Below are positions 47,834-56,442 of a DNA stretch of 64,000 nt, piece after piece; the first letter of the stretch is position 1; each line of letters begins with the position of its first letter. The translations under genes were made by a program, and so were the position numbers. Below the pieces are notes generated by a model. It searched no databases, was not told where the DNA came from, and saw only the letters and a program-made list of their open reading frames with translations. The stretch covers positions 1 to 64,000 of the forward strand of contig DASTKT010000058.1 in NCBI GenBank assembly GCA_035715725.1. The letters are read 5' to 3'. The stretch is from JADGGV01 sp035715725 (GTDB lineage Bacteria > Gemmatimonadota > Gemmatimonadetes > Longimicrobiales > RSA9).

Positions 47834-49333
47834 CTACGGCGCGGAGCGGAGCAGCGCCGGCCGCGCGGGCGCGTCGGCCACGGTGCGTCCGAGCTCGAGG
47901 GCGATCTGCGCGTAGCGCTCGAGGCCCGCGAACGGGAAGTCGGCGGCCCATTCGTCGCCGGCCTCGTGGTAGTGGTCCCAGCGGCGGCGCAGCGCCTCCT
48001 GCTGCGCACCGGATACGCCCTCCCACGCGGCGCCCGGGATGATGAAGATCGACGGGACGCCTCGCTGGAGGAACGGCCAGTAGTCGGAGTTGGGGGAGGC
48101 GCCGCCGAGGGTGGCGGTCCAGCCGTGGGACGCGGCGAGCTTCTGCGCCGCGGCGCCGAGGCTGGAGCTCTCGCCGCCGGCGAAGCGCCATTCGGTCGGC
48201 GGCGCGGGCGGCGCGCCGGCATCCAGGTTCACGACGGCGACGGTGCGGGCGAGCGGTACGGCCGGCGCGGTGGCGTAGTACGTCGAGCCGAGCAGCCCTC
48301 TCTCCTCGCCGGTGAAGAAGAGGAAGAGGACGGAGCGCGCCGGCGGCTCCCGGCGCAGCGCGTCGGCGATCGCCAGGAGCATCGCGCTCCCGGCGGCGTT
48401 GTCGGAGAAGCCGTTGTAGATCGAGTCGCCGCGGGGATCGGGCGTCGAGATGCCGAGGTGGTCGTAGTGGGCGGTATAGACGACGACTTCGTCGCGCCGG
48501 GCGGGATCGCGGCCGGGGATGAGGCCGGCCACGTTGCTGGACGGGACGTCGCTCGTCGTGGCGCGGACGTGCACGTCCAGGCGGTGGCCGAGCGGGAGGG
48601 CGCGGGCCGGCGCCTTGCCATCGAGCACCGAGTCGGGGAGCTGCGCGCCCGCCAGCAGCGCCCGCCCGACGTCCGGACCGGCGATCGCCATCGGCAGGGC
48701 CGGCTGCCAGACCGGGTCGTCGACCGCGGCGTTGACGAAGTAGCGGGTGTCTCCGCGGCTGCGGGCGTAGAGCGCGAAGCTCGTCGGGTCCGGCACGAGA
48801 TGGACGACGCCGGCGGCGCCACGCGCGATCCAATCGGGCACGAGCGTTCGGGCCTCGCCACCGAGCGAGCCGAGCGTCACGATGACCTTGCCCTGGAGCG
48901 AGCCGGTGGCGGCCAACGCTCGGCGCGCCTGCGCCGCCGTGCCGACGAACAGCGCTTCTCCGGCGAAGTCGTGGAGCGCGGCCGCCCCGCCGGTGTTGAC
49001 GACGAAGTCCCGCCCGCTGCGGAACGCCACGGCGTTGGCGCCCGTGCCGACCGTGAGGCGGGTCGAGTCGTTGTCGATGCGGGCCGCGCGAAGCGGGACC
49101 GGCAGCTCGTAGCTGCCGTTCGGCCCCACGGGCTGCAGGCCGAGGCGCATGAGCTGGCTGACGATGTAGTGGGCCGCGAGCCGCTCGCCGCGCGTGCCGG
49201 TCCCGCGCCCCTCGAGCAGGTCGTGGGACAGGAAATAGGTGTGGCCGCGCAGGGCCAGCGTGTCGATGCCCTGCGCCGCCGCGCCGGTGGGCAGCGCGAG
49301 GCCGAGCAGGAGCAGCCGAAGGAATCGGGTCAT
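47834..49333 (-). CDS. Exported M28-family zinc metallopeptidase
   Basis: A 499-residue protein with a signal peptide (residues 1-21, ending GAAAQ). A PA-type insert domain (about 90-250) precedes the catalytic zinc core: TAHYDHLG, GFSDNAAGSAM and FTGEERGLLGS give the ligands His/Asp and the general base Glu, followed by the later Asp and His segments (VVNLDAG, HEAGDEW). It is an aminopeptidase acting on exported peptides. Monocistronic. Confidence 0.94.
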   Translation of the reverse strand: MTRFLRLLLLGLALPTGAAAQGIDTLALRGHTYFLSHDLLEGRGTGTRGERLAAHYIVSQLMRLGLQPVGPNGSYELPVPLRAARIDNDSTRLTVGTGANAVAFRSGRDFVVNTGGAAALHDFAGEALFVGTAAQARRALAATGSLQGKVIVTLGSLGGEARTLVPDWIARGAAGVVHLVPDPTSFALYARSRGDTRYFVNAAVDDPVWQPALPMAIAGPDVGRALLAGAQLPDSVLDGKAPARALPLGHRLDVHVRATTSDVPSSNVAGLIPGRDPARRDEVVVYTAHYDHLGISTPDPRGDSIYNGFSDNAAGSAMLLAIADALRREPPARSVLFLFFTGEERGLLGSTYYATAPAVPLARTVAVVNLDAGAPPAPPTEWRFAGGESSSLGAAAQKLAASHGWTATLGGASPNSDYWPFLQRGVPSIFIIPGAAWEGVSGAQQEALRRRWDHYHEAGDEWAADFPFAGLERYAQIALELGRTVADAPARPALLRSAP

Positions 49334-49461
49334 TCCACGTTCCGGTGTGCGGGTCGAGACGGTGCCTACCCCGCGACCGGAGGCGGAGTGCCTTCCACCA
49401 ACGCCGCGGCCCGGGCGCGTCGAGGACGCACCCGGGCCGTCGGAGCGCCGACCGCGCGCCG

Positions 49462-50361
49462 CTACCGCAGTCGGTCCCCGAGCACCCGGTCCGCGTACCC
49501 GTTATTGGGGTTCCTACCTTGCCGGACCAGCCGGTCCACGATGCCGGGTCCGCGGTTGTAGGCGAGCAGCGCCAGGCGCCGGTCGCCGTGATACTTGTCC
49601 AGGAGCTGCCGGAGGTAGCGGAAGCCGAGGCGCAGGTTCGTTTCCCGGTTGTAGAGGTCGCGGGTGCTCGTGCCCGGCTCCAGCCACCCCGCCGTGCGCG
49701 GCATGAGCTGCGTGAGGCCGCGCGCGCCGACGTTGCTCACCGCCTCGTTCTTGAACGCGCTCTCCGTCTTGACCAGCCCGTAGGCGAGCTTCGGGTCGAC
49801 CCCCTGCTGCTTCGCGTGGTCGAAGATGTCGCTGGCCAGATCCTCGCCGATGCCGTAGCGGTTCATCGCCGCCTGTACGGTCTGGTACCGCTCGGCGTTC
49901 GCCCAGCGGGAGGCGGCCTCCGCCTCCACGTCACGGCGCGGAGGCGTGGGCGCCGCGGCCGGCGCCGCGGCGGGCACGGCCTCCTTCGCCGGCGGCGCCG
50001 CGGCCGGCCCGTGGATCGTCTTCAGCAGCGGCATCGACACGCCCGCAAGGCCGAGCCCGATCAGCGGCTCCCTGAACTTCGTCGCCAGCTGCCGGGTGCG
50101 GGCGAGAAGATTCCCGCGGCGCTCCGCCAGCGGCGGCTCCGGGAGCGAAGGCTGGTGCCGGCGCTCCGGGCCGCGCCACTCGTCGCCCTCGGGCACCGCG
50201 GCATCGAAGGCGAGGCCCCAGCCGCCCGGCCGACGCGGGTCGTAGCCGCTCGCGATGAGGTCGTGCACATGGGCCGCCTCCGCGGAGCGTGAGCTCCGCG
50301 CCGGGCGGGGCAGCCGGTGGCCCCGGCGGTGGGCTTCTCGTGTGCGTCTCGGGTCTCTCAT
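49462..50361 (-). CDS. Lytic transglycosylase (SLT domain)
   Basis: A 299-residue protein. The C-terminal domain (about 150-299) is a Slt70-type muramidase fold with catalytic Glu in LVKTESAFKNEAVS, GLTQLMPRTA and AYNRGPGIVDRLV. A single hydrophobic stretch (about 100-118) and an Ala/Pro linker anchor it in the envelope. The N-terminal 90 residues are charged and may be cytoplasmic. It cleaves peptidoglycan. The start (ATG 50361) is uncertain; no good ribosome binding site is seen. Confidence 0.88.
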   Translation of the reverse strand: MRDPRRTREAHRRGHRLPRPARSSRSAEAAHVHDLIASGYDPRRPGGWGLAFDAAVPEGDEWRGPERRHQPSLPEPPLAERRGNLLARTRQLATKFREPLIGLGLAGVSMPLLKTIHGPAAAPPAKEAVPAAAPAAAPTPPRRDVEAEAASRWANAERYQTVQAAMNRYGIGEDLASDIFDHAKQQGVDPKLAYGLVKTESAFKNEAVSNVGARGLTQLMPRTAGWLEPGTSTRDLYNRETNLRLGFRYLRQLLDKYHGDRRLALLAYNRGPGIVDRLVRQGRNPNNGYADRVLGDRLR

Positions 50362-50489
50362 GGTCCCATCGGCTGCTGCGACATAAGTTGGTGCACGGCA
50401 GAAATTTAACGCACTATCCATGCCCGGCTCGGCGCGATCGCCGCCGGGCCTGGCGGGGCGTGCGCGGGCGGCGCTCCGGCGGCGACCGC

Positions 50490-50544
50490 GGATGCCGGCC
50501 GGATGCCGGCCGGGGGTCGGCTGGGGGTCGGCCGGGGGTCCGCT
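50490..50544. repeat. Five-unit 11-bp tandem array
   Basis: Two copies of GGATGCCGGCC (50490-50511) are followed in register by three of GGGGGTCGGCT type (50512-50544; last copy has one or two changes). It lies between the divergent starts at 50361 (-) and 50620 (+). The 11-bp period is one helical turn. Confidence 0.75.
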
Positions 50545-50619
50545 CCCGGCCGGACCCCACGGCCGGGCCCGGTGTACCAGCACGGCCCGATATTCACGAT
50601 CCAACCGAGCCGGCTGCCC

Positions 50620-51105
50620 ATGCCTCGAATCCGCCGTCATGGTCGTCTGCTGGTCGCACTCCTAGCCCTTGCCCTCGTCTTCGCCGGTCTGGCGGTCTGG
50701 CTGCCGGACGGTCTGGTTCGCCGGATCCCGGTGGTGACCGGCGCCGTGTGGACGGGCGCCCTGTTCTACCTGGACCGGCGGCTTCGGCGGGGCGGGGGCG
50801 AGGTGTGGTGGACGAGCCTGCGCTGGGGCGCGGTCTCGTGCGCGCTGCTCACGGTGCTGTTGCTGCTGCTGGACGTGCGGGAGCGGTTCGGGTGGCCGGA
50901 GGCGGTGGTCGGGGTGGCGACGCTGGCGGCGTTCGTCCGCTGGGTGTGGCAGACGGCGGTGGAGCTGGGGCGGGCGCGGCGGCGGAAGGCGGAGCCGCCG
51001 GCGGAGGTGCTCGGGCTGGCGCGGCGGCGGGAGCGGCAGTCGTGGGCGCGGCCGCCACGGATGAACGGGAAGCGGCATGCGGCGCCGGAGAAGTGGGATG
51101 CGTGA
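50620..51105 (+). CDS. Small polytopic membrane protein
   Basis: A 161-residue protein (ATG 50620). Four hydrophobic segments (about 10-30, 36-52, 66-86, 92-110) alternate with basic loops; the last 45 residues are a charged cytoplasmic tail (ELGRARRRKAEPPAE). No family recognised. The following gene begins inside its last codons, so they are translated together. Confidence 0.7.
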   Translation: MPRIRRHGRLLVALLALALVFAGLAVWLPDGLVRRIPVVTGAVWTGALFYLDRRLRRGGGEVWWTSLRWGAVSCALLTVLLLLLDVRERFGWPEAVVGVATLAAFVRWVWQTAVELGRARRRKAEPPAEVLGLARRRERQSWARPPRMNGKRHAAPEKWDA

Positions 51106-52090
51106 GGGGGCGCCGCCGCTGCGGATCGTATACGAGGCGGAGGTCCGGGCCGCGGTTGCGCAGGAGTCCGCGATCACGGCGGTCGAGGAGGCGTTCGCGG
51201 CGCTGGCGCGGGGAGAGGCCCGGCTGCCGGGGGTGATCAACCTCGACATCCCGGAGGCGCAGGGCGAGATCCACGTGAAGGGCGCGCATCTGGAGGGCGC
51301 GCCCTTTTACGCGTTCAAGGTGGCGACGGGCTTCTACGGCAACCATCTGCGGGGACTCCCGACGGGCGCGGGGCTGTTCCTGGTGGGGGATGCGGCCACG
51401 GGGCTGCCCGTGGCGCTGCTGCTGGACAACGGCTACCTGACGGAGCTGCGGACGGGGGCGGCGGGCGCGGTGGCGGCGCGCTGGCTGGCGCGGCCGGAGC
51501 TGCGCAAGGTGGCGGTGGTGGGGGCGGGCGTGCAGGCGCGCTTCCAGGTCCGGGCGCTGGCGGCGGTGCGGGCGGTGCCGCGCGTCGAGGTCTGGAGCCG
51601 GGACGCGGCGCGGGCGGCCGCGTGCGCGGCGGAGCTGCGGGCCGAGCTGGGCGTGGATGCCGCGGCGGCGCCGTCGGTCGAGGCGGCCGTCCGGGACGCG
51701 GACCTGGTGGTGACGGTGACCCCGAGCCGGACGCCGCTGGTGCGGGGGGAGTGGCTGTCGGCGGGGGCGCACGTGACCGCCGTCGGCTCCGACGGCCCGG
51801 AGAAGCAGGAGCTGGACGTGGGCGTGCTGGCGCGGGCGGACCGGGTGTTCGCCGATCACCTGGGGCAGTGCCTGCGGCTCGGCGAGCTGCACCACGCGGT
51901 GGACGCGGGCGTGCTGTCGGCCGCCGACGTGGCGGGCGAGCTGGGCGAGGTGATCATCGGGCGGGTGGCGGGGCGAACCGCCGGCGACCAGCTCACGGTA
52001 TGCGACCTGACGGGCGTAGGCGTGCAGGACGCGGCGATCGCGGCGGCCGCGGCCCGGGCGCTCGGCCTCGAGCCGGTGGGTGGTGCCTGA
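51098..52090 (+). CDS. Ornithine cyclodeaminase/mu-crystallin-family enzyme
   Basis: A 330-residue Rossmann-fold protein (ATG 51098 after GGAGAAG; overlaps the previous stop by 8 bp). The nucleotide motif is VVGAGVQARFQVRAL; substrate-side features include IHVKGAHLEGAPFYAFKV, ELRTGAAGAVAARWLA and AVGSDGPEKQELD (parts quoted). Family members act as ornithine cyclodeaminase, alanine dehydrogenase, ketimine reductase or related imine reductases. The exact reaction is open. Confidence 0.88.
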   Translation: MREGAPPLRIVYEAEVRAAVAQESAITAVEEAFAALARGEARLPGVINLDIPEAQGEIHVKGAHLEGAPFYAFKVATGFYGNHLRGLPTGAGLFLVGDAATGLPVALLLDNGYLTELRTGAAGAVAARWLARPELRKVAVVGAGVQARFQVRALAAVRAVPRVEVWSRDAARAAACAAELRAELGVDAAAAPSVEAAVRDADLVVTVTPSRTPLVRGEWLSAGAHVTAVGSDGPEKQELDVGVLARADRVFADHLGQCLRLGELHHAVDAGVLSAADVAGELGEVIIGRVAGRTAGDQLTVCDLTGVGVQDAAIAAAAARALGLEPVGGA

Positions 52091-52097
52091 GGCGGGC

Positions 52098-52184
52098 GGC
52101 CGGCGCGCCGCACGGGCCGATCAACGCGGCCGGCGCCGCACGGGCCGATCAGCGCGGCCGGCGCCGCCGCGGGCCGATCAGCGC
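52098..52184. repeat. Three tandem 28-30 bp repeats
   Basis: Near-identical units GGCCGGCGC...GGGCCGATCARCGC occur at 52098-52127 (30 bp), 52128-52155 (28 bp) and 52156-52184 (29 bp), between convergent stops at 52090 and 52238. Each carries GATC and a GGCCGGCGCC-type palindrome. Confidence 0.85.
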
Positions 52185-52237
52185 CGCCCGCACCTTCACG
52201 CTGGCCGTGAGCCCACCCCGCGCCGCGCGGGCCAGGC

Positions 52238-53260
52238 CTACGGCAGGCGGCAGATGCCCCGGGACAGCGTGCCCTGCGTGCCCCCGGGACCGGCCTCGCT
52301 CGTGAACCAGAGGGCGCCGTCGTCGCCGAGCGCGACGCCTTCCCCCTGCGGCTCGGCCAGCGGCGCGAGGCTCGTGGCCGAATCGGCGAGCGGCGCCAGC
52401 GTGCCGCGCTGCGTGAGCCGGTAGAGGCGCAGCCCGGTGTAGCTCCGGATCGCGACCGTGGTCCCGCGGAGGCTCGCGCCGGTCACCAGGTCCGGCAGCT
52501 CGACCTTCCCCGGCGTGAGCGACTGGACCGGCTCCAGCGTTCGCCGCCGGCCCGGGACCGGCGAGCCGGGATAGCGCCAGACGCTCACCGCATCCCTCCG
52601 TCCCTTGCTCACGAGATAGATCCGCCCGGCGTCGGTGACGAAGAGCGCCTCCGTATCCCGCGGCCGATCCGGGTAGACGACCGGGAACGCCTGCGCGGGC
52701 CGGGACACGCCGTCCGCGGGCGCCGGCTCGGGGATGCGGTAGACGACCATGCCGGCGCGGTCCTCGGCGTTGTCGCCCGTATCGGCGATGTAGAGGCAGT
52801 CGCCGCCGGGGCACGGCGCGAGCGCGATGTCCTCCCAGTCGAAGTTGCTGGCACCGGTGACGCGCACGCGGCCCAGCAGGCGGCCGGCCGTGTCGATGGC
52901 GAAGACGTCGGGCGTGGAGCCGGAGTCGTTCAGCGTCCAGAGGACGCCGCGGTGGCGCCGGCTCGCGGCCAGGCCGCTGGTCTCGCGGAGTGGGAGCGGC
53001 AGCGGCGTGATGCCGGAGAGGGTCGGGCAGGGGGTCTCCGGCTCGAGGCGCCGCGAGGCTTCGGCGCTGGATGCGGGCGGCGCGGCGGCGTGATCGCGAT
53101 CGGGGGCGGCGCGCTCGCCGGGGGCGCCGCAACCGGCCAGGAGCGCGGCGGCCAACGCGAGGCGACGCGCCGCACGGGCGAGAACACGAGGACGGCGCGG
53201 GCCGCGCGTCCGCGCGTCCGCGCCGTCGGACCGCCGATTCGTCGCTTCTTCCACCACCAC
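52238..53260 (-). CDS. Lipoprotein of unknown function with propeller-like repeats
   Basis: A 340-residue lipoprotein; GTG 53260 lies behind GGGAGGGG. The lipobox is LAGC (lipid Cys about residue 44), after a basic N-terminus. The rest is beta-rich with repeated blade-like segments (VLWTLNDSGSTPDVFAIDTAG, FDWEDIALAPCPGGDCLYIADTGDN, EALFVTDAGRIYLVSKG; parts quoted), consistent with a beta-propeller of the SdiA-/esterase-like phytase or YncE kind. A conserved DIALAP...YIADTGDN motif recalls calcium-binding propellers. Follows the S9 peptidase gene by 21 bp and is probably co-transcribed with it. Confidence 0.8.
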   Translation of the reverse strand: MVVEEATNRRSDGADARTRGPRRPRVLARAARRLALAAALLAGCGAPGERAAPDRDHAAAPPASSAEASRRLEPETPCPTLSGITPLPLPLRETSGLAASRRHRGVLWTLNDSGSTPDVFAIDTAGRLLGRVRVTGASNFDWEDIALAPCPGGDCLYIADTGDNAEDRAGMVVYRIPEPAPADGVSRPAQAFPVVYPDRPRDTEALFVTDAGRIYLVSKGRRDAVSVWRYPGSPVPGRRRTLEPVQSLTPGKVELPDLVTGASLRGTTVAIRSYTGLRLYRLTQRGTLAPLADSATSLAPLAEPQGEGVALGDDGALWFTSEAGPGGTQGTLSRGICRLP

Positions 53261-53281
53261 CCGTTCCCCTCCCGAATCGGC

Positions 53282-55462
53282 TCAGCGCCCCGTTCCCGCC
53301 GCCTTGGTCGGGGCCAGGTCCGGGCGATGGCGGTCGAACCAGTCCACGATCCGGTTCATGTGGTCGACGCGGTGCTGCGGCTCGCCGGAGCGCGTCAGCT
53401 CGTGTCCTTCCCGGGGGTAGCGCACGAACTCGACCTCCTTGCCCTGCACCTTCAGGGCCTTGTAGAGCGCCTCGGCGCCGCCCATGCCGACGCGCCGGTC
53501 CTCCTCGCCGTGCAGGATGAGGAGCGGCGTGGTCATGTCCTTCGCGTAGGCGAGGGGCGAGGCCTTCCAGGCCTTCTCGTGGTCCTCCCACGGCACGGCG
53601 CCGAACTCGCTCTCGTAGAGCCGCCAGGTGTTGGCCATGCCGTACCACGCGGTCATCTCGAAGACGCCGCGCTGGGCGGCGGCGGCCTTGAAGCGGTTCG
53701 TGTGGCCGACCATCCACGCGGTCAGGAAGCCGGCGTAGCTGCCGCCGGTGAGGTACTGCCGGGTCGAGTCGGCCCAGCCGCGCGCCAGGACCGAATCGGC
53801 GCCGGCCAGCACGTCGCCCATGGGGAGCTCGCCCCAGTTGTCGTGGATCGCCTTCTTCCAGTCGAAGCCGTACCCGTCGCTCCCGCGCGGATTCGAGAAG
53901 AAGACGACGTAGCCGTCCCCGGCCAGCGTCTCGTACTCCAGCCACATGCTCTGCTCGCCGGGACCCCACATGGCGTGCGGGCCGCCGTGCATCTCGACGG
54001 CCAGCGGCATGCCCGGCCTGAAGTCGGGCGGGCGCACGATCCACCCCTGCACGCGGGTGCCGTCCGGCGCGCGGTACCACATCTCCTCGTACGGCTGCAC
54101 GTGCACGGCGGCGAGGAGCGAGTCGTTGAGCTGCGTCAGCTTGCGCGACGCGGAGCCGTCCGCCTTCGCGGCGAACACCTCGCTCGGGTCCTGCGGGCTC
54201 ATCTCGGACCAGGCCAGCGTGCCGCCGGCGAGGTCGAAGGAGAGCGCGCCACGGGGTCCGGAGACGAGGGCCTTCGGCGCCGAGCCGTCCGGGCGGACGC
54301 GGTAGACCGCGACGGAGCCCCGGTCCCCGGCCGAGAAGAGGAGGTCCCCGCTCTTTGGATCCCAGACCGGCGAGCCCGCGCTCCGGTCCAGCGTGCACGA
54401 CACGCACCGCCGGGCCGCGCCGCTCACGTCCAGCACCGTGACCTCGTTGTTCGCCGCGGACTCGTTCTCGCCCACGATGCTGCGCACGTAGGCGATGCGC
54501 TTGCCGTCCGGCGAGAAGGCCGGGCGCTGGTCGTCCCACGCCGCGACGCGCGCCGGCCCCGGAAGCGCCAGCGGCTTCACGCCCGCCGGCGGCGCGTCCG
54601 CGCCGGTCAGGTTTCTCGGCTGGCCGGAGCCGTCGGAGGCGACGAGCCAGATGTCGCCGTCCTGCTCGTAGTCGGCCTCATAGCTCCCCTTCGGCGGCCG
54701 GGCCGCGAACGCGATCCACTTCCCGTCCGGCGACCACGACGGCGCCGAGTGGGGGAAGGCGCCGCTCGTCAGCCGGACCGGCTTCGCGCCCTCCTTCGTC
54801 ACGTCGACGACGAAGACCTGCCCCCACTGGTCCGGCGCGAGGCCGGTCTCGGCGAGGAAGCCGAGGCGCGTGACGACGTGGGGGTCGCCCTTCTCCGCCG
54901 CCAGCGCGAGCCGCTCGCGGCGCGTCGCCGCGGTCTTCTTCTCCGCCGCCGCGGAGTCGCCCTTCGCGGCGTCCCCCTTCGCCAGCTCCGCCGGCGCCAG
55001 CGACGACGTGAACGCGATGCGCGTCCCGTCCGGCGACCAGACGGGACCGGAGACCGCCGTCGCCAGCGTCGTCACGCGCCGCGCCTCGCCCGGCCGGTCC
55101 AGCGGGAGCAGGTAGAGCTGCGGCCGCTCGTCCCCCTGCCGCCGCGCCGTGAACGCCAGCGTGCGCCCGTCCGGCGAGATCGCGGGCGAGCCCGCGCCGT
55201 CCCCCGCCGTGTACGTGAGCTGGCGCCGCGACGAGCCGTCCGCGGCCGCCAGCCACAGCTCGCGCTCGTAGCGGTTCTTCGCCGAGTCCGCCCGCGAGAC
55301 GACGTAGGCGACCCATCGCCCGTCCGGCGCGACCGTCACGTCGGACGCGAAGCGCAGCCGGTAGAGGTCCTCGGCCACGAGGGGTCGCTTCTGCTGCGCG
55401 GACGCCGCGCCGGTCCAGGCCAGGGCGAGGCCCGCCGCGGTCACGAGTGCCCTGCGGCGCAT
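53282..55462 (-). CDS. Secreted S9 family peptidase, second type
   Basis: A 726-residue exported serine peptidase (ATG 55462 behind AGGAG). Signal peptide (residues 1-23, ending ASAQ), N-terminal propeller with repeated SPDG segments (SPDGRTLAF, SPDGTRIAF, SPDGKWIAF), and C-terminal hydrolase domain with GGSYAG (catalytic Ser), HGEEDRRVG (Asp) and REGHELTRS (His). It belongs to the dipeptidyl/acylaminoacyl-peptidase group. Different subgroup from the S9 enzyme at 21692. Likely role is peptide scavenging. Confidence 0.95.
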   Translation of the reverse strand: MRRRALVTAAGLALAWTGAASAQQKRPLVAEDLYRLRFASDVTVAPDGRWVAYVVSRADSAKNRYERELWLAAADGSSRRQLTYTAGDGAGSPAISPDGRTLAFTARRQGDERPQLYLLPLDRPGEARRVTTLATAVSGPVWSPDGTRIAFTSSLAPAELAKGDAAKGDSAAAEKKTAATRRERLALAAEKGDPHVVTRLGFLAETGLAPDQWGQVFVVDVTKEGAKPVRLTSGAFPHSAPSWSPDGKWIAFAARPPKGSYEADYEQDGDIWLVASDGSGQPRNLTGADAPPAGVKPLALPGPARVAAWDDQRPAFSPDGKRIAYVRSIVGENESAANNEVTVLDVSGAARRCVSCTLDRSAGSPVWDPKSGDLLFSAGDRGSVAVYRVRPDGSAPKALVSGPRGALSFDLAGGTLAWSEMSPQDPSEVFAAKADGSASRKLTQLNDSLLAAVHVQPYEEMWYRAPDGTRVQGWIVRPPDFRPGMPLAVEMHGGPHAMWGPGEQSMWLEYETLAGDGYVVFFSNPRGSDGYGFDWKKAIHDNWGELPMGDVLAGADSVLARGWADSTRQYLTGGSYAGFLTAWMVGHTNRFKAAAAQRGVFEMTAWYGMANTWRLYESEFGAVPWEDHEKAWKASPLAYAKDMTTPLLILHGEEDRRVGMGGAEALYKALKVQGKEVEFVRYPREGHELTRSGEPQHRVDHMNRIVDWFDRHRPDLAPTKAAGTGR

Positions 55463-55512
55463 GGGCGAGCTCCTGTCGAAGAGGGTTGATGCACGTGCGA
55501 GGACCGCGTAGG

Positions 55513-56358
55513 ATGGACGCCCCACCCGCCGCCCGTCAAGCGCAGCCCCGGACGGAGATGCTTGTGAAGCAACGAGGTAGCCCAACGCCGGGCTCGGAGC
55601 TGGATGCCACCGTCCCGGCGGCGCTCTGCCGCCGGCTCGTGACCGTGCCCGGCGGGATCGCCGCCGCGCTCATCGTCGGCGCCGCGGCCGCGCTCCGCTG
55701 GCACGCCTCCCTCCCCGCCGCCTGCCTCGCCGGCGCGCTCACGCTCGTCTTCTCGACCTGGACGCGCGAGCGCCTGGAGACGCTCTTCGCCGCCGCCGTC
55801 GGCGCAGGCGACGGGGGCGTCCCGATCCTCGTCGCCCTCGTCTCCGACCTCGTGGTGGGCGGCGGGCTCGGCCACGTCCTCGGGCTCGTCCTCGACGCCG
55901 ACGCCGGCCGGGCCGTCTTCACCGGCGCCGGACTCTCGGCCGCCTGGGGCCTCGTCGTCGGCCAGCTCTTCTGCGGCCGCGTCATCGACGATGTGCTCCT
56001 GTTCGTGCTCGGCGGCGGCTCGGGCGGGTCCGGCGCGAGTGGCGCGTCCGGCGCCCGCGCACTCGCGGCGGCCGGCAAGCACGAGGCCGCGCTCGCCGCG
56101 TTCGAGGCGCGGGTCCGCCGCGAGCCGGACGACCCGGACGCCTACCTCGAGATCGCCTGGCTGCTCCGGGGCACGGGGCGCGACGCCGAGGCCATCGGCT
56201 GGCTCCGCCGCGCCCGCTCCCACGCCCGGCTCACGTCGGCGCAGCAGTTGCTCGTCGCGCGCGAGATCGCGTTCCTCGCGGAGCGCATCGGCGAGCCGGA
56301 GACGGCGCGCCTGGAGCTGGACCGGCTGGCGCAACGCTCCGAGGGGGCGAGCGGGTGA
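55513..56358 (+). CDS. Membrane protein with C-terminal TPR motif
   Basis: A 281-residue protein. The start could be ATG 55513 (GAGGAC upstream) or 55558. Four or so hydrophobic helices (about 60-185) alternate with short charged turns; the last 90 residues have TPR-like helices (KHEAALAAFEARVRREPDDPDAYLEIAWLL, then AEAIGWLRRARS; parts quoted). No family recognised. Convergent with the TonB receptor gene, 84 bp apart. Confidence 0.7.
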   Translation: MDAPPAARQAQPRTEMLVKQRGSPTPGSELDATVPAALCRRLVTVPGGIAAALIVGAAAALRWHASLPAACLAGALTLVFSTWTRERLETLFAAAVGAGDGGVPILVALVSDLVVGGGLGHVLGLVLDADAGRAVFTGAGLSAAWGLVVGQLFCGRVIDDVLLFVLGGGSGGSGASGASGARALAAAGKHEAALAAFEARVRREPDDPDAYLEIAWLLRGTGRDAEAIGWLRRARSHARLTSAQQLLVAREIAFLAERIGEPETARLELDRLAQRSEGASG

Positions 56359-56442
56359 GTGGACGAGTGGGGGCTGGCGCGATCCCCGACTCCCCCGCTC
56401 CTCCACTCACCCCCTCCGACGTACGCCCCGGCCGTTCCCCCC

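Noticed and set aside
50490..52184. CRISPR array in the tandem repeat regions
   Set aside because: Units are contiguous without spacers, are only 11 or 28-30 bp, and there are no cas genes.
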